Shown here piece after piece: positions 18,082-26,917 of a DNA stretch of 64,000 nucleotides. This DNA comes from JBBQUN01 sp963698395 (GTDB taxonomy: Bacteria; Actinomycetota; Acidimicrobiia; Acidimicrobiales; SZUA-35). The notes under the pieces were generated by a model. It saw only the letters and a program-made list of their open reading frames with translations. It ran no database searches and was not told the DNA's origin. Location: assembly GCA_963698395.1 (NCBI GenBank), contig CAVOQQ010000001.1, positions 62,001-126,000 of the forward strand. Direction: 5' to 3'. The position numbers and the translations under genes are program-made. Position 1 is the stretch's first letter; every line of letters begins with the position of its first letter.

Positions 18082-18668
18082 TGGCCGGCGACGCACGTCT
18101 TCGTATCGAGACCGATCGTGGCACGATCGACATTGCCGTCCATGTCGATCGGGCGCCGACCACGGCCGCCTACGTCCGACAACTCGTCGATGGCGGACGG
18201 TTCACCGACACCTCGTTCTACCGATCCACCACCCTCGGCGTACCTGAGCGTCGGCCGCTGATCCAGGGCGGTCCACTCTCCTCGGTCGTCCTGGGTTCGA
18301 ACACCGCGAACCCAAAGGTGGCGATGTTGGAATCCATCGAGACGACCGACGACACCGGCCTCTTGCATCGCAACGGCACGGTCTCGCTCGCACGTGATCT
18401 CGACCGGACCGGTCACGTGCTGCCCGAGTTGTTCATCTGTCTCGACGATTATCCCGAACTCGACGCCGGTGGTCGCTCCGAACCCGACGATCGCGGATTC
18501 CCTGCATTCGGAACGGTCGTTGCCGGCCTCGATGTCGTGGCAGCGATCGCCGCTCTCGCCACCGAGGGGTCCAGTCCGTTCGAGCGTCTTGCCGGCGAGA
18601 TCCTCACCGAACCCGTCCGCATCCTCAGCGCGACCTACACCGACTCAGACAGCGAAAGCGACGAATGA
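18078..18668 (+). CDS. Cyclophilin-type peptidyl-prolyl isomerase
   Basis: About 196 residues with the cyclophilin plan: R-I-E-T-D-R-G-T-I-D-I-A-V at the start, A-P-T-T-A-A-Y-V-R-Q-L-V-D-G-G, the catalytic-Arg region F-Y-R-S-T, I-Q-G-G-P, and L-F-I-C-L-D-D-Y-P with F-G-T-V-V-A-G-L-D-V-V near the end. No signal peptide, so cytoplasmic. The ATG overlaps the TetR stop and the amidohydrolase starts 2 bases after the cyclophilin stop. Co-transcription of a prolyl isomerase with hydrolases is unusual and suggests that prolyl substrates matter here (inference). Confidence 0.75.
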   Translation: MMAGDARLRIETDRGTIDIAVHVDRAPTTAAYVRQLVDGGRFTDTSFYRSTTLGVPERRPLIQGGPLSSVVLGSNTANPKVAMLESIETTDDTGLLHRNGTVSLARDLDRTGHVLPELFICLDDYPELDAGGRSEPDDRGFPAFGTVVAGLDVVAAIAALATEGSSPFERLAGEILTEPVRILSATYTDSDSESDE

Positions 18669-18669
18669 C

Positions 18670-19932
18670 ATGAGCAAGTCCGACGCAATGGCCAACTCGA
18701 CCCGCACGGTCATCAGGAACGGCACGGTGCTCGACACCGTGTCGATGACCTACACCGAGAATCAGGTCGTCGTCATCGAGGACGGCATCATCGTCGATGT
18801 CACCGACTCCTACACCGGCAGTGCCGGCCTCGACATCGATGCCGGGGGCCGATTCGTCCTCCCGGGGCTGATCGACGGGCACGTGCACTTCCGGCTCGCC
18901 ACGCTCGACTTCCGTGCTCTCGTGCAATGGTCCGAGGTGCAGTTCGGCATCAACATGGCCCGGCTGGCCGCCGAGACGGTCGATCGCGGTTTCACCACGG
19001 TCCGCGATCTCGGCGGCGATGTGAATGGTCTGATGCGCTCGATCGTCGACGGTCACGCTCGTGGCCCCCGGATCGTGCGAGCTGGGCTGATGCTCACCCA
19101 GACCGGTGGGCACGGCGACATACGTTCGGGCGAGATCGAGGTGCCGAGTTGCGGCTGCGTCCTCGATTCGAGCGTGATGTCGATCGTCGCCGATGGGCCT
19201 GACGCCGTCCGCAAGGCTGCCCGTCACCTGCTGCGTGATGGGAGTGACTTCATCAAGATCCACGTCTCCGGCGGCGTCGCGTCCCCGGCCGATCCACTCG
19301 AGAGCGTGCAGTACACCACCGAAGAGATTCGGATCATCGTCACCGAAGCGCAGCATCGTGGCACCTATGTCTCGGCCCATGCGTACACGCCCCAGGCCAT
19401 CGCCATGGCCGTCGACGCAGGAGTCCACTGCATCGAACACGGCAATCTCATGGACGACCACTCCGCCAGCTTGATCGCCGATGCAGGTGCCGTCGTCGTG
19501 CCCACCCTCGTCACGTATCAGGCCATGGACGACATCGGTCGCCAACACGGCTTTCCGGCGGCCAACCTCGCCAAGAACACCGTCGTGCTCGATTCCGGGT
19601 TGGCGTCCCTCGAGCGAGCACATCGTGCCGGTGTCACGCTCGGGTTCGGAACCGATCTGATCGGTGAGGCGCAGCCCCGCCAGAACGAAGAGCTTGCCAT
19701 TCGCGCTCGTGTGCAACCTGCGATCGACGTGCTCCGGTCGATGTGGACTGTCAACGCACGACTCTGCCACCTCGAAGGCCGAATCGGTGTCCTCCAACCC
19801 GGCGCCTTCGGCGACATCGTGATCTCCAACGTCGACCCCATCGACGACATCGGCGCGTTCGCCCAACACGAAACAGCCCTCACCCACGTCATCCAGAACG
19901 GCGGACTCATCGTGGACCGAACCGTGAGGTAG
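18670..19932 (+). CDS. Metal-dependent amidohydrolase (imidazolonepropionase/prolidase-like, COG1228)
   Basis: Intact 420 residues. Metal ligands: G-L-I-D-G-H-V-H near residue 67, the bridging Lys region D-F-I-K-I-H-V-S-G-G, then V-S-A-H-A-Y-T, C-I-E-H-G-N-L, and the Asp in L-G-F-G-T-D-L. This branch includes enzymes that cleave Xaa-Pro dipeptides and cyclic imides. Starts 2 bases after the cyclophilin stop. No signal peptide. Confidence 0.85.
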   Translation: MSKSDAMANSTRTVIRNGTVLDTVSMTYTENQVVVIEDGIIVDVTDSYTGSAGLDIDAGGRFVLPGLIDGHVHFRLATLDFRALVQWSEVQFGINMARLAAETVDRGFTTVRDLGGDVNGLMRSIVDGHARGPRIVRAGLMLTQTGGHGDIRSGEIEVPSCGCVLDSSVMSIVADGPDAVRKAARHLLRDGSDFIKIHVSGGVASPADPLESVQYTTEEIRIIVTEAQHRGTYVSAHAYTPQAIAMAVDAGVHCIEHGNLMDDHSASLIADAGAVVVPTLVTYQAMDDIGRQHGFPAANLAKNTVVLDSGLASLERAHRAGVTLGFGTDLIGEAQPRQNEELAIRARVQPAIDVLRSMWTVNARLCHLEGRIGVLQPGAFGDIVISNVDPIDDIGAFAQHETALTHVIQNGGLIVDRTVR

Positions 19933-20228
19933 GCATGCACCTCGGCCGATCTGATGAAGCCACGCAGAGGGTGGTCTCCCGGGTTGAGGAACGTGGGGAG
20001 CAAACAACCTGATCGAAGCGCTCGCTCGGCAACTCGTGTTGCCCGTCGTGCCCGCAGTGCGGACTATCGGATCTCGGAAGGCCCGATGCTGTCGCTGCGC
20101 GACGAGTTTCGAGCAGGGGACAGGTTCGTCGGGTCGTCCGGTGGTCTATGGTCCGACGGCGGTTTGCGTGACCTGACGCCGGTTGGCGGCTCGAGGGTAG
20201 GGATCGCTCGAACGAGTGGCGGATCACG

Positions 20229-21161
20229 ATGAGGGTTGGCCAGTCGATGACCGAGGTGGTCGGGCGTACCCCGGTCGTTCAGTTGCGCAAGGTCGTGCCT
20301 GACGGCGCCGCCGACGTGTACGTCAAGCTCGAGTGGTTCAATCCGACCGGATCGTACAAGGACCGGATGGCGCTGGCGATGATCACCGAGGCCGAACGTC
20401 GCGGCGACCTTCGTCCCGGGATGACGGTGCTCGAGTACACGGCGGGAAGCACGGGTTCGTCGCTGGCATATGTGTGCGCTGCGAAGGGCTACCACTTCGA
20501 GGTCGCGACATCGGATGCGTTCGCTCCCGAGAAGCTCGCCACGATGGCAGCGCTTGGCGCTGAGTTGACGATCGTTCCGAGCGTCGGCGGCAAGATCACA
20601 CCGGACCTGACTCCCCGGATGATCGAGACGGCCCGCCAGCTCGCCGCCGACCCTGACGTGTTCTGGACGGATCAGCTCGACAACACCGACTCGCTCGTCG
20701 GCTACCAGCAGATTGGCGTCGAGTTGCTCGAGCAACTCGAGAAGCCGATCGACGTGTTCTGTTGCGCAGTCGGGACGAGTGGCATGGCGACCGGCGTGAA
20801 GAACGCACTCGATGACGCCGGCAGCGCGGCACGGGTGGTGATCTTCGAACCCGATTCGAGTCCGGTGATCTCAACCGGACTGCCCGGGGTGAACTCGGTC
20901 GAGGGCATCGGGATCGGGCTCGTGCCTCCGATGCTCGACCTCGAGCGGTTCGACGAGATTCGTGCCATCTCCGAAAGCGAGGCGTTCGCAATGGCTCGAC
21001 GTCTCGCCGCCGAGGAGGGTCTGCTCGCCGGCGCATCAACCGGACTCGATGTTGTCGGCACGATCGAACTCGCGAGCGAGATCGGTGAGGGCAAGACCGT
21101 CGTCACTCTCGCCTGCGACACCGGTCTCAAGTACCTGTCCGGTGACCTGTACCGGCGCTGA
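20229..21161 (+). CDS. Cysteine synthase-like PLP enzyme (copy 1)
   Basis: 310 residues, intact. PLP-lysine motif N-P-T-G-S-Y-K-D-R-M-A near residue 43, the asparagine/phosphate-loop equivalents in Y-T-A-G-S-T-G-S-S-L-A, Q-L-D-N-T, and the C-terminal A-C-D-T-G-L-K-Y-L-S-G-D-L-Y. Family members make cysteine from O-acetylserine and sulfide. S-Y-K-D-R in place of the common S-V-K-D-R and the divergent substrate loop mean a related lyase or synthase is possible. A paralogue lies at 35837. The 296 bases upstream hold no recognisable gene. Confidence 0.8.
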   Translation: MRVGQSMTEVVGRTPVVQLRKVVPDGAADVYVKLEWFNPTGSYKDRMALAMITEAERRGDLRPGMTVLEYTAGSTGSSLAYVCAAKGYHFEVATSDAFAPEKLATMAALGAELTIVPSVGGKITPDLTPRMIETARQLAADPDVFWTDQLDNTDSLVGYQQIGVELLEQLEKPIDVFCCAVGTSGMATGVKNALDDAGSAARVVIFEPDSSPVISTGLPGVNSVEGIGIGLVPPMLDLERFDEIRAISESEAFAMARRLAAEEGLLAGASTGLDVVGTIELASEIGEGKTVVTLACDTGLKYLSGDLYRR

Positions 21162-21293
21162 CAGATCGTCGGCACGGGTGTCCTCGGCTGTGGACCTGGT
21201 ACGCCACGGTTTCGGCGGCGAAGGGTCCGAGGGACAGCCGCCGATGAGTATCAGGCATGCCTCGCTCGGACAACACGTACGTCGCCGATCGCA

Positions 21294-22055
21294 TCATCGA
21301 AGCGACGGGTTGTTGGCGGGCTTGCCGCCGCGGAGCAGCAGCCAAAGTCCCATCCAACCTTCGGCGATGACCGAGGGGGCAGCGACCATGATGATGAACG
21401 CTGTCTCGTAGTCGGCGTAGTTACCGAGGAGACTGTGGGCGACGGTGTCGATGACGTATGCCGCACCGGCGGTGATGAGGGCGTACCCGAGCATCCTGGG
21501 TGCAGAGCGGGTTCGAAGGATGAGCCCGCCGAGGGTGATGAGGTGGACGCCGAATGCTGCGAGGCCGATCAACCATGCAGAGTTGAACGTGTCGAGCGCA
21601 ACCAGCGCCTGCGCTTCTCGTTGGGTCGTGTCGAACGACTCCAAGAAGCTCGAACCGCTCAGGAACTGCAGTGCCTGGAAGAAGTAGACGAGGGCGACGC
21701 CGAGGAACACGGTGTACACGAGTCGGAACCAGGCGGCGACGAGCGACACGTCTCGGTTGGCTCGTCGGAACACGATGTAGAGGGCCCACGCAACGACGAC
21801 GTCAACGAGGAAGATGACGAGGAAGCTGGCCATGCCGACTCGGAACAGTCCTTCGGATTCGGCGATGTTCGCTGCAGTCGTCTGGGCATCGTCGGTGATG
21901 ACGAGACCCTCTCTGACGAAGAAGTTGGCGAACACCGCCAGCACGAACAGAACCACATAGCCGATGCCGGCGACAACGGCAGCGGTTCGCGGGTTGGTGT
22001 CGGAGCGGTCTGCCGCTGTTGGCTGGATCGTCGGGTCGAGGGTGTCGAGGCTCAT
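21294..22055 (-). CDS. DUF4386 membrane protein
   Basis: About 253 residues from ATG 22055, which overlaps the stop of the 75-residue gene. Six to seven helices match the DUF4386 pattern: V-V-L-F-V-L-A-V-F-A-N-F-F-V-R-E-G, A-E-S-E-G-L-F-R-V-G-M, D-V-V-V-A-W-A-L-Y and A-A-W-F-R-L-V-Y-T. The family has no established function. Last gene of an operon headed by an alcohol dehydrogenase. Confidence 0.85.
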   Translation of the reverse strand: MSLDTLDPTIQPTAADRSDTNPRTAAVVAGIGYVVLFVLAVFANFFVREGLVITDDAQTTAANIAESEGLFRVGMASFLVIFLVDVVVAWALYIVFRRANRDVSLVAAWFRLVYTVFLGVALVYFFQALQFLSGSSFLESFDTTQREAQALVALDTFNSAWLIGLAAFGVHLITLGGLILRTRSAPRMLGYALITAGAAYVIDTVAHSLLGNYADYETAFIIMVAAPSVIAEGWMGLWLLLRGGKPANNPSLR

Positions 22056-22279
22056 GTCGGTGTTCCTTCCGTGGGGTCGGGTGCGGCTGCATCGGTTCGG
22101 TGTCGGTAGAGCGAGTACGGAATCAACGCCGTGGTGATCCACATGGTGATGGGCCATGCCCTGTCGCCGCTGTCGATGATGACGGCGGCCCAAATCACCG
22201 AAGCAGCGACGAAGGCAATCTCGCTGCGGGTGCGCAGAAAGCGCCGACGCGGCGGGTTGGTGTCGGTGGCGTTCGTCAT
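22052..22279 (-). CDS. Small two-helix membrane protein
   Basis: 75 residues. A basic N-terminus (P-P-R-R-R-F-L-R-T-R) is followed by two hydrophobic stretches (E-I-A-F-V-A-A-S-V-I-W-A-A-V and W-P-I-T-M-W-I-T-T-A-L-I). Both ends overlap neighbouring genes by four bases, so the operon is translationally coupled. No family was recognised. Confidence 0.7.
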   Translation of the reverse strand: MTNATDTNPPRRRFLRTRSEIAFVAASVIWAAVIIDSGDRAWPITMWITTALIPYSLYRHRTDAAAPDPTEGTPT

Positions 22280-23319
22280 GGCTTCACCGTGATGACGGTC
22301 TTGCCGGTGGCCCGGCCGGCGGCGAGTTGGCGCATCGCCTCAGGAACCTCGGTGAGATCGAAGCGTTGGCCGATCACCGGTGTGACCTGGCCCTGGTCGA
22401 TGAACTCGGCCAGCTGTTCGATCAGCGTGTGGTGCACGGACGCAATGAACATCGTCAATCGCTGGCTGATGAAGGGTGAGAGTGCCACCGCCCAGAGCTG
22501 ACGGCCGATGCCGCCGGTGAAGCGGTTGCCGTCCTCGCCGCCGACGATCACGAGCGTGCCCTTCTTGGTCAGCGCACGGCGGAGTCGGGAGACGCTGCGA
22601 CGCCCGCCGATGTCGATGATGAGGTCGTACTCGCAGAGCCCGTCGGCGAAGTCGGTATTCGTGTAGTCGATGACGTGATCAGCACCGAGCGAACGGACCA
22701 TCTCGAGCTTCGGGGTGCTCGCAACGCCGGTGACCTCGGCTCCGAGTGCCTTGGCCAGCTGCACCGCGTACGTACCGACCCCGCCTGAGGCGCCGATCAC
22801 CAGCACCCGTTGGCCTGGCTCCACACGGCCCACGTCGACGAGGGCTTGAAGGGCGGTGATCCCCGACACGGGAACGATGGCTGCTTGTTCGAAGCTCAAG
22901 TTGCCGGGCTTGGCGGCAAGGCTGTCCTCTGCGGCGGTTGCGAATTGGGCGAACGATCCTTTGGCGGCGCCGAACACTTCGTCGCCCTCGGCGAAACGAG
23001 TGACGGCCGAACCGACTGCGACGACGACACCGGCGACATCCAGGCCGGGGATCCGGTTCTTGGGTTTCGTGATCCCGTAGCCGGCGAGGCGGACAAGGTA
23101 GGGACGCCCCGTCATCAGGTGCTCGGTGCCGCGGTCGATGCCGGCAGCGTGGACTTCGATCAGGACCTCGTCGTCGGCGATGGTGGGACGTTGGGTCATC
23201 TCGAGACGCAGGACCTCGGCGGTGCCGTAGCCGTCTTGCACGACGGCCTGCATGAGCGATTGCTGCTGCGAGCCGGCGCTGGCTGAGCGTTCCTCGGGGA
23301 GGGTGGGGGTGGTGGTCAT
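22276..23319 (-). CDS. Zinc-independent NAD(P)-dependent alcohol dehydrogenase/quinone reductase (MDR family)
   Basis: 347 residues, intact. GroES-like N-domain (E-V-L-I-E-V-H-A-A-G-I-D), then the Rossmann motif V-L-V-I-G-A-S-G-G-V-G-T-Y-A near residue 170 and C-terminal G-K-T-V-I-T-V. The catalytic zinc Cys/His ligands of classical alcohol dehydrogenases are absent, which places it with quinone oxidoreductases of the RTN4IP1 type. First gene of a three-gene operon; a palindromic operator lies 97 bases upstream. Confidence 0.85.
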   Translation of the reverse strand: MTTTPTLPEERSASAGSQQQSLMQAVVQDGYGTAEVLRLEMTQRPTIADDEVLIEVHAAGIDRGTEHLMTGRPYLVRLAGYGITKPKNRIPGLDVAGVVVAVGSAVTRFAEGDEVFGAAKGSFAQFATAAEDSLAAKPGNLSFEQAAIVPVSGITALQALVDVGRVEPGQRVLVIGASGGVGTYAVQLAKALGAEVTGVASTPKLEMVRSLGADHVIDYTNTDFADGLCEYDLIIDIGGRRSVSRLRRALTKKGTLVIVGGEDGNRFTGGIGRQLWAVALSPFISQRLTMFIASVHHTLIEQLAEFIDQGQVTPVIGQRFDLTEVPEAMRQLAAGRATGKTVITVKP

Positions 23320-23415
23320 TGGCAGTTCTCCGTTGTCGATGCCCGTGGTTCTGGCAATTGGCTTGGAGAAAGCGTCGTCGACCGACAGGTGAGACCGCCT
23401 CGTAGGGACCGGAAT

Positions 23416-23429
23416 CTCACCTGGGTGAG
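23416..23429. promoter_or_regulatory. Palindromic operator CTCACC-TG-GGTGAG (site 1)
   Basis: Perfect 6-base arms with a 2-base spacer, in the 113-base gap between the LuxR gene stop and the alcohol dehydrogenase start. A half-site (AGGTGAGAC) lies about 30 bases closer to the dehydrogenase gene. The same palindrome recurs at 25681, 27273 and 28746, each before a gene start. Confidence 0.65.
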
Positions 23430-23432
23430 GTA

Positions 23433-25640
23433 TCAGAGCAGACCCAGATCCCGGGCGGTCTGGACAGCGGCTTTGCGGTTGCCGACGGCGAGCTTGCGGT
23501 AGATCGCCGTGCAGTGCGTCTTCACCGTGTTCGGGGAGACGAACAGTTCGCCGGCGATCTCGCGCTGCGACAGTGCGGTTGGCAGATAGCGGAGCACCGC
23601 CGTTTCCCGTTCGGTCAGTTGCTCGATGATCGCTTGCGTCTCCGCCGCGGTTGCGGCGATGGCGTGTCGAGACTCGATGCGGTCCAGATAGCGAGCAACG
23701 ATCCCCGGGTCAGGGCAGCGGTCGACCACGATGCGAGCTTCAGCCAGGAGTTCCAGCCCGACGGGGTCTGCGGCATCCAACAGCACATCGCCGCACATGG
23801 TCAGAACGTGTGCCAGCGCCAGGTCGCCGGTGGTTCGCTTTGCCGACTCGACAGCCCGGCGAGCATCGGCAACGGCTTCGGGACCCTCACCGGTTCGGGC
23901 CCGGACGGCGTAGGCCGGACCGAGCCGTTGATAGGAGGCGAGCCCCAACGCTTCGGCGGTCGCAATGGCATGCATCGCCCGCTCTCTCGCTGCAGCCAGA
24001 TCCCCCGCATCGAATTCCACAAGCGCCTGATAGATCAGGCTGAGAAGGTGGACCGCATTGTTGTCGGTGTTCTCTGTCTTCTCGACGGCGACGTTGAGGA
24101 CCGCACGTGCATCCTCGGTCTGGCCGGCCCACATGTGGGTTCCCCCGGCGACCGCGGCGATGTTGGCCAACTCGATCCGAACCGATCGAAGTCGGTCGAG
24201 ATCTGAGCACTCCCGAGCGATCACCAGCGCCGGCTGGACATCACCGCGGCCGAGCAGGATGTTCATTCGTAGCGGGGCGGTGGCGATGTGATCGAACCCG
24301 TCCGGGGCGATGTCGTGCGTCACCTCCACCCATCGTTCCGCCGAGTCGAACCGGCCGGCGCTGTATTCACACCAACCCCAGAGCAACGAGCAGATGGTGT
24401 CGGTTTCGGCAGCGTCACCGAGCTGAACCAGGATGCCCCGTAGCGTCTCGATCTGGTTGTCGGCGATGAGTCGAGGACCCAGCACAGTCATGAGGCGAGC
24501 GGCTTCCTCACGATCACCGGCGTGCAGGTAGTGGACGACGGCTCGGTCGTGGTCGCCTTCGGATTCGAACCATGCGGCGGCGCGCCGATGGAGCCCCGGC
24601 AGCTGATCGGGGATGCTCGTTTTCGCTTCGAGGCGGAGCAGATCCCGCAGGAGATGGTGGTACCGGTACCACTCACCGGTGCGATCCAGTCCGATGACGA
24701 GTTGGTTCTCCGAGGCTGTCTCGTTCAGCCACGTCGCGCCGTCGGTGGAATCGCAGAGGGCATCGACCAATGGTCCGCTCATCTGCTCGAGGATCGAGGT
24801 GGTGAGCAATCGATGCAGATGGTCGGGGTTGACCCCGGCAAGGAACTCGTCGCTCAGATAGTCGACGACGAAATGATCGTCGCCGTGGAACCCCTGAACG
24901 AACCTCGACGCGTCCGGCACCTGCGCCATGGAGAGTCGTGCCAGTACCAGACCGGCCGCCCATCCTTCGGTCCTGTCCGAGAGCAACTCGATCTCTTCGG
25001 CATCAAGCGGGCCTCTTCCCGCCCCGAGCAGGTTCGCCGCTTCGGTCGGCTGGAATCGCAGCCCATCGCTGCGCACCTCGAGCAGATGACCGCGGACCCG
25101 TAAACGGCCGAGTCGGAACGGAGGATCGAATCGGGTCGAGATCACAACAGTCACCTGCGGCGGACACAACTCGACCAGCCGCTCCATTCCGTGGTGGATG
25201 GCATCGTTGGTGATGAGGTGGTAGTCATCGACGACGATCACGAGCGAACGGTCGTGGCCGGCCAGTGCGGTGATGAGCGTCGAGATGACCATGTCGTCGT
25301 CATCATCGGTCGAGGCGAGCACTGCGGGTTTCACTGCGGCTCGCACGCTCGGCAGGACCTCGCTGATCGCTTCGACGAGGTATGCCCAGAAACGGGCTGG
25401 GTCGTCGTCGCCTTCCTCGACCTGCAGCCAAGCCGCTGGCTCCGTGCGACGGGCCAGCCACGATGCCACGAGCGTCGATTTGCCGGAACCTGCCGGTGCG
25501 CTCACCAGCACCAGTCGAGCGTGCGCGTCAACACCGGTATCGAGGATGTCATCGAGTCGAGCCCGCTGAACGAGCGCATCAGGCAGGGTGGGAGGCCGCA
25601 ACTTGGTGGCGGCGAGGCTGAGGTTCAACGCTCCGTCCAC
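23433..25640 (-). CDS. MalT-type LuxR-family ATPase transcription regulator
   Basis: 735 residues, intact. Residues 15-60 hold the MalT-like start (T-K-L-R-P-P-T-L-P) and Walker A (S-A-P-A-G-S-G-K-S-T-L-V). Walker B is V-I-V-V-D-D-Y-H near 135, and S-T-R-F-D-P-P follows. The middle is a helical TPR-like region. The LuxR HTH lies at about 670-730 (L-T-E-R-E-T-A-V-L-R-Y-L, N-T-V-K-T-H-C-T-A-I-Y-R-K-L). Large LAL regulators bind an inducer and ATP and activate nearby genes. A palindrome 41 bases upstream suggests it also regulates itself. Confidence 0.9.
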   Translation of the reverse strand: MDGALNLSLAATKLRPPTLPDALVQRARLDDILDTGVDAHARLVLVSAPAGSGKSTLVASWLARRTEPAAWLQVEEGDDDPARFWAYLVEAISEVLPSVRAAVKPAVLASTDDDDDMVISTLITALAGHDRSLVIVVDDYHLITNDAIHHGMERLVELCPPQVTVVISTRFDPPFRLGRLRVRGHLLEVRSDGLRFQPTEAANLLGAGRGPLDAEEIELLSDRTEGWAAGLVLARLSMAQVPDASRFVQGFHGDDHFVVDYLSDEFLAGVNPDHLHRLLTTSILEQMSGPLVDALCDSTDGATWLNETASENQLVIGLDRTGEWYRYHHLLRDLLRLEAKTSIPDQLPGLHRRAAAWFESEGDHDRAVVHYLHAGDREEAARLMTVLGPRLIADNQIETLRGILVQLGDAAETDTICSLLWGWCEYSAGRFDSAERWVEVTHDIAPDGFDHIATAPLRMNILLGRGDVQPALVIARECSDLDRLRSVRIELANIAAVAGGTHMWAGQTEDARAVLNVAVEKTENTDNNAVHLLSLIYQALVEFDAGDLAAARERAMHAIATAEALGLASYQRLGPAYAVRARTGEGPEAVADARRAVESAKRTTGDLALAHVLTMCGDVLLDAADPVGLELLAEARIVVDRCPDPGIVARYLDRIESRHAIAATAAETQAIIEQLTERETAVLRYLPTALSQREIAGELFVSPNTVKTHCTAIYRKLAVGNRKAAVQTARDLGLL

Positions 25641-25680
25641 TTGATCCCCTTTCCAACAGAGCCTCGACGGTCGGCCACGA

Positions 25681-25698
25681 ATCTCACCTGGGTGAGAT
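25681..25698. promoter_or_regulatory. Palindromic operator ATCTCACC-TG-GGTGAGAT (site 2)
   Basis: The longest copy: perfect 8-base arms around TG. It lies between the divergent LuxR gene (start 25640) and the small gene at 25747, so one site could serve both promoters. Confidence 0.7.
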
Positions 25699-25746
25699 CA
25701 CGCCTCGGACGAGGCGACGCAGCGATTGGTCCTTCACCGTAGAGGT

Positions 25747-25983
25747 ATGACCGAACCAACCACATACGAAATCGCCTTGAGAGGCAACGTCGGATCCCGA
25801 TCGCTGCGACCGCTCATCGACGACTTCAGGATCACCGAGTCCGAGCCAGGCATCACCCGGCTCGTCGGCATCATCCGAGATTCGTCTCAGATGCACGGCC
25901 TCGTCGCCCACCTCTCCTCGATGGGTCTCGACCTCCTCTCCATCGTCCCGACCGATTCCACAGCGAAGGAAACCCAGCGATGA
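25747..25983 (+). CDS. Small conserved soluble protein
   Basis: 78 residues: Y-E-I-A-L-R-G-N-V, I-D-D-F-R-I-T-E-S-E-P-G-I-T-R-L-V-G-I, then D-S-S-Q-M-H-G-L-V-A-H-L. The pattern (two beta strands, a third ending in G, then D-Q-x-x-L-H-G-L and a helix) recurs in small actinobacterial proteins of unknown function. ATG at 25747 is preferred over an upstream GTG. Its stop overlaps the 2TM gene start. It may be a regulatory partner of the membrane proteins (inference). Confidence 0.7.
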   Translation: MTEPTTYEIALRGNVGSRSLRPLIDDFRITESEPGITRLVGIIRDSSQMHGLVAHLSSMGLDLLSIVPTDSTAKETQR

Positions 25984-26315
25984 CAAACCCAGCCCCCTCC
26001 CCACACCCGCACGCCGATGAGCGCACCGAGGAAGAACGCGTCCAAGCGGCTCGGCGATACGTGGAGCAGGTGCAAGCCTTCTCCGTCCACGCCGGCGTGT
26101 TCACCGCAGGCATGGTCGTCATCTTCGTGGTGAATCTCGCCACCAACGTTTCCGCCGGCATCGCAAGCGAGTGGTCCGCGTGGTGGTCGGTCTGGGCCTT
26201 CATCGGCTGGGGCCTTGGCATCGCGATCCACGGACTCGTCGTCCGCCTGAACCGACCATCGCCGTCCTCGCCGACGTGGGAGCAGCGACAGATCGAGAAG
26301 GTGCTGTCCAGATGA
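25980..26315 (+). CDS. 2TM-domain membrane protein
   Basis: 111 residues. A charged helix (A-R-R-Y-V-E-Q-V-Q-A-F-S-V-H-A-G) leads into helix 1 (V-F-T-A-G-M-V-V-I-F-V-V-N), and W-S-V-W-A-F-I-G-W-G-L-G-I-A-I-H-G-L forms helix 2, ending W-E-Q-R-Q-I-E-K-V. This is the 2TM family pattern, also fused to some LytTR or kinase proteins. ATGA overlaps at both ends. Function unknown. Confidence 0.8.
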   Translation: MTNPAPSPHPHADERTEEERVQAARRYVEQVQAFSVHAGVFTAGMVVIFVVNLATNVSAGIASEWSAWWSVWAFIGWGLGIAIHGLVVRLNRPSPSSPTWEQRQIEKVLSR

Positions 26316-26917
26316 GCGCACCAATCCTTGACGTAGCATGCCCTCCGACGTCGAAGGTGTCCGACACCCCGCTCTGGGAGGGGCGAGCCTTTGGTGGGAT
26401 CGTCCTTGCTGCCTTCCTGCTCTACGGCATCGGCAGCGCAACCGCCGATCGACCGATCGGCCTCGCACTGGTGGCCGTCAACTCGATCGCTGTCGCTTCC
26501 GCTGGTTTGATTGGCTTCCGGCTCGTCCGAGTCGCCGACCGCAACGTCGGTATCGGCTACCTGGTGGCCCGTGTCGCCGAAGCGGTCCTGCTCCTGGGCG
26601 GGATCGTGATGGCGGAGTTCGCCGATGTCGGCGACGCCGACAACAAGGGCTACCTGCTCGCCATGATCGCACTCGCCGTCGGCAGCATCCCGTTCTGTCG
26701 AACGCTGGGACGAGGTCGACTGATTCCTCGACCGCTCGCAACCTGGGGGATCTATGGGTACGCCGCACTCGCCATCGGCGCCGTCCTCGAACTGGCGACC
26801 GGGCGTTCGCTCGCGGTCGTCTTCGCTCCGCCTGGTGGCCTCTTCGAGTTCGTGCTTGGGCTGCGCCTGATCTGGCGGGGGTTCGACCATCGCATGACGA
26901 CTGGCCGCACCCCATGA
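26312..26917 (+). CDS. DUF4386-like membrane protein
   Basis: About 201 residues from ATG 26312, overlapping the 2TM stop. Six helices: G-G-I-V-L-A-A-F-L-L-Y-G-I-G, V-N-S-I-A-V-A-S-A-G-L-I-G, Y-L-V-A-R-V-A-E-A-V-L-L-L-G-G and others. It is a second DUF4386-type protein in the same putative regulon as the one at 21294. Confidence 0.7.
   Translation: MSAPILDVACPPTSKVSDTPLWEGRAFGGIVLAAFLLYGIGSATADRPIGLALVAVNSIAVASAGLIGFRLVRVADRNVGIGYLVARVAEAVLLLGGIVMAEFADVGDADNKGYLLAMIALAVGSIPFCRTLGRGRLIPRPLATWGIYGYAALAIGAVLELATGRSLAVVFAPPGGLFEFVLGLRLIWRGFDHRMTTGRTP

Noticed and set aside
18625..20007. 460-codon minus-strand open frame opposite the second amidohydrolase
   Set aside because: It mirrors the GC-rich third-position pattern of the intact amidohydrolase and has no recognisable domain.
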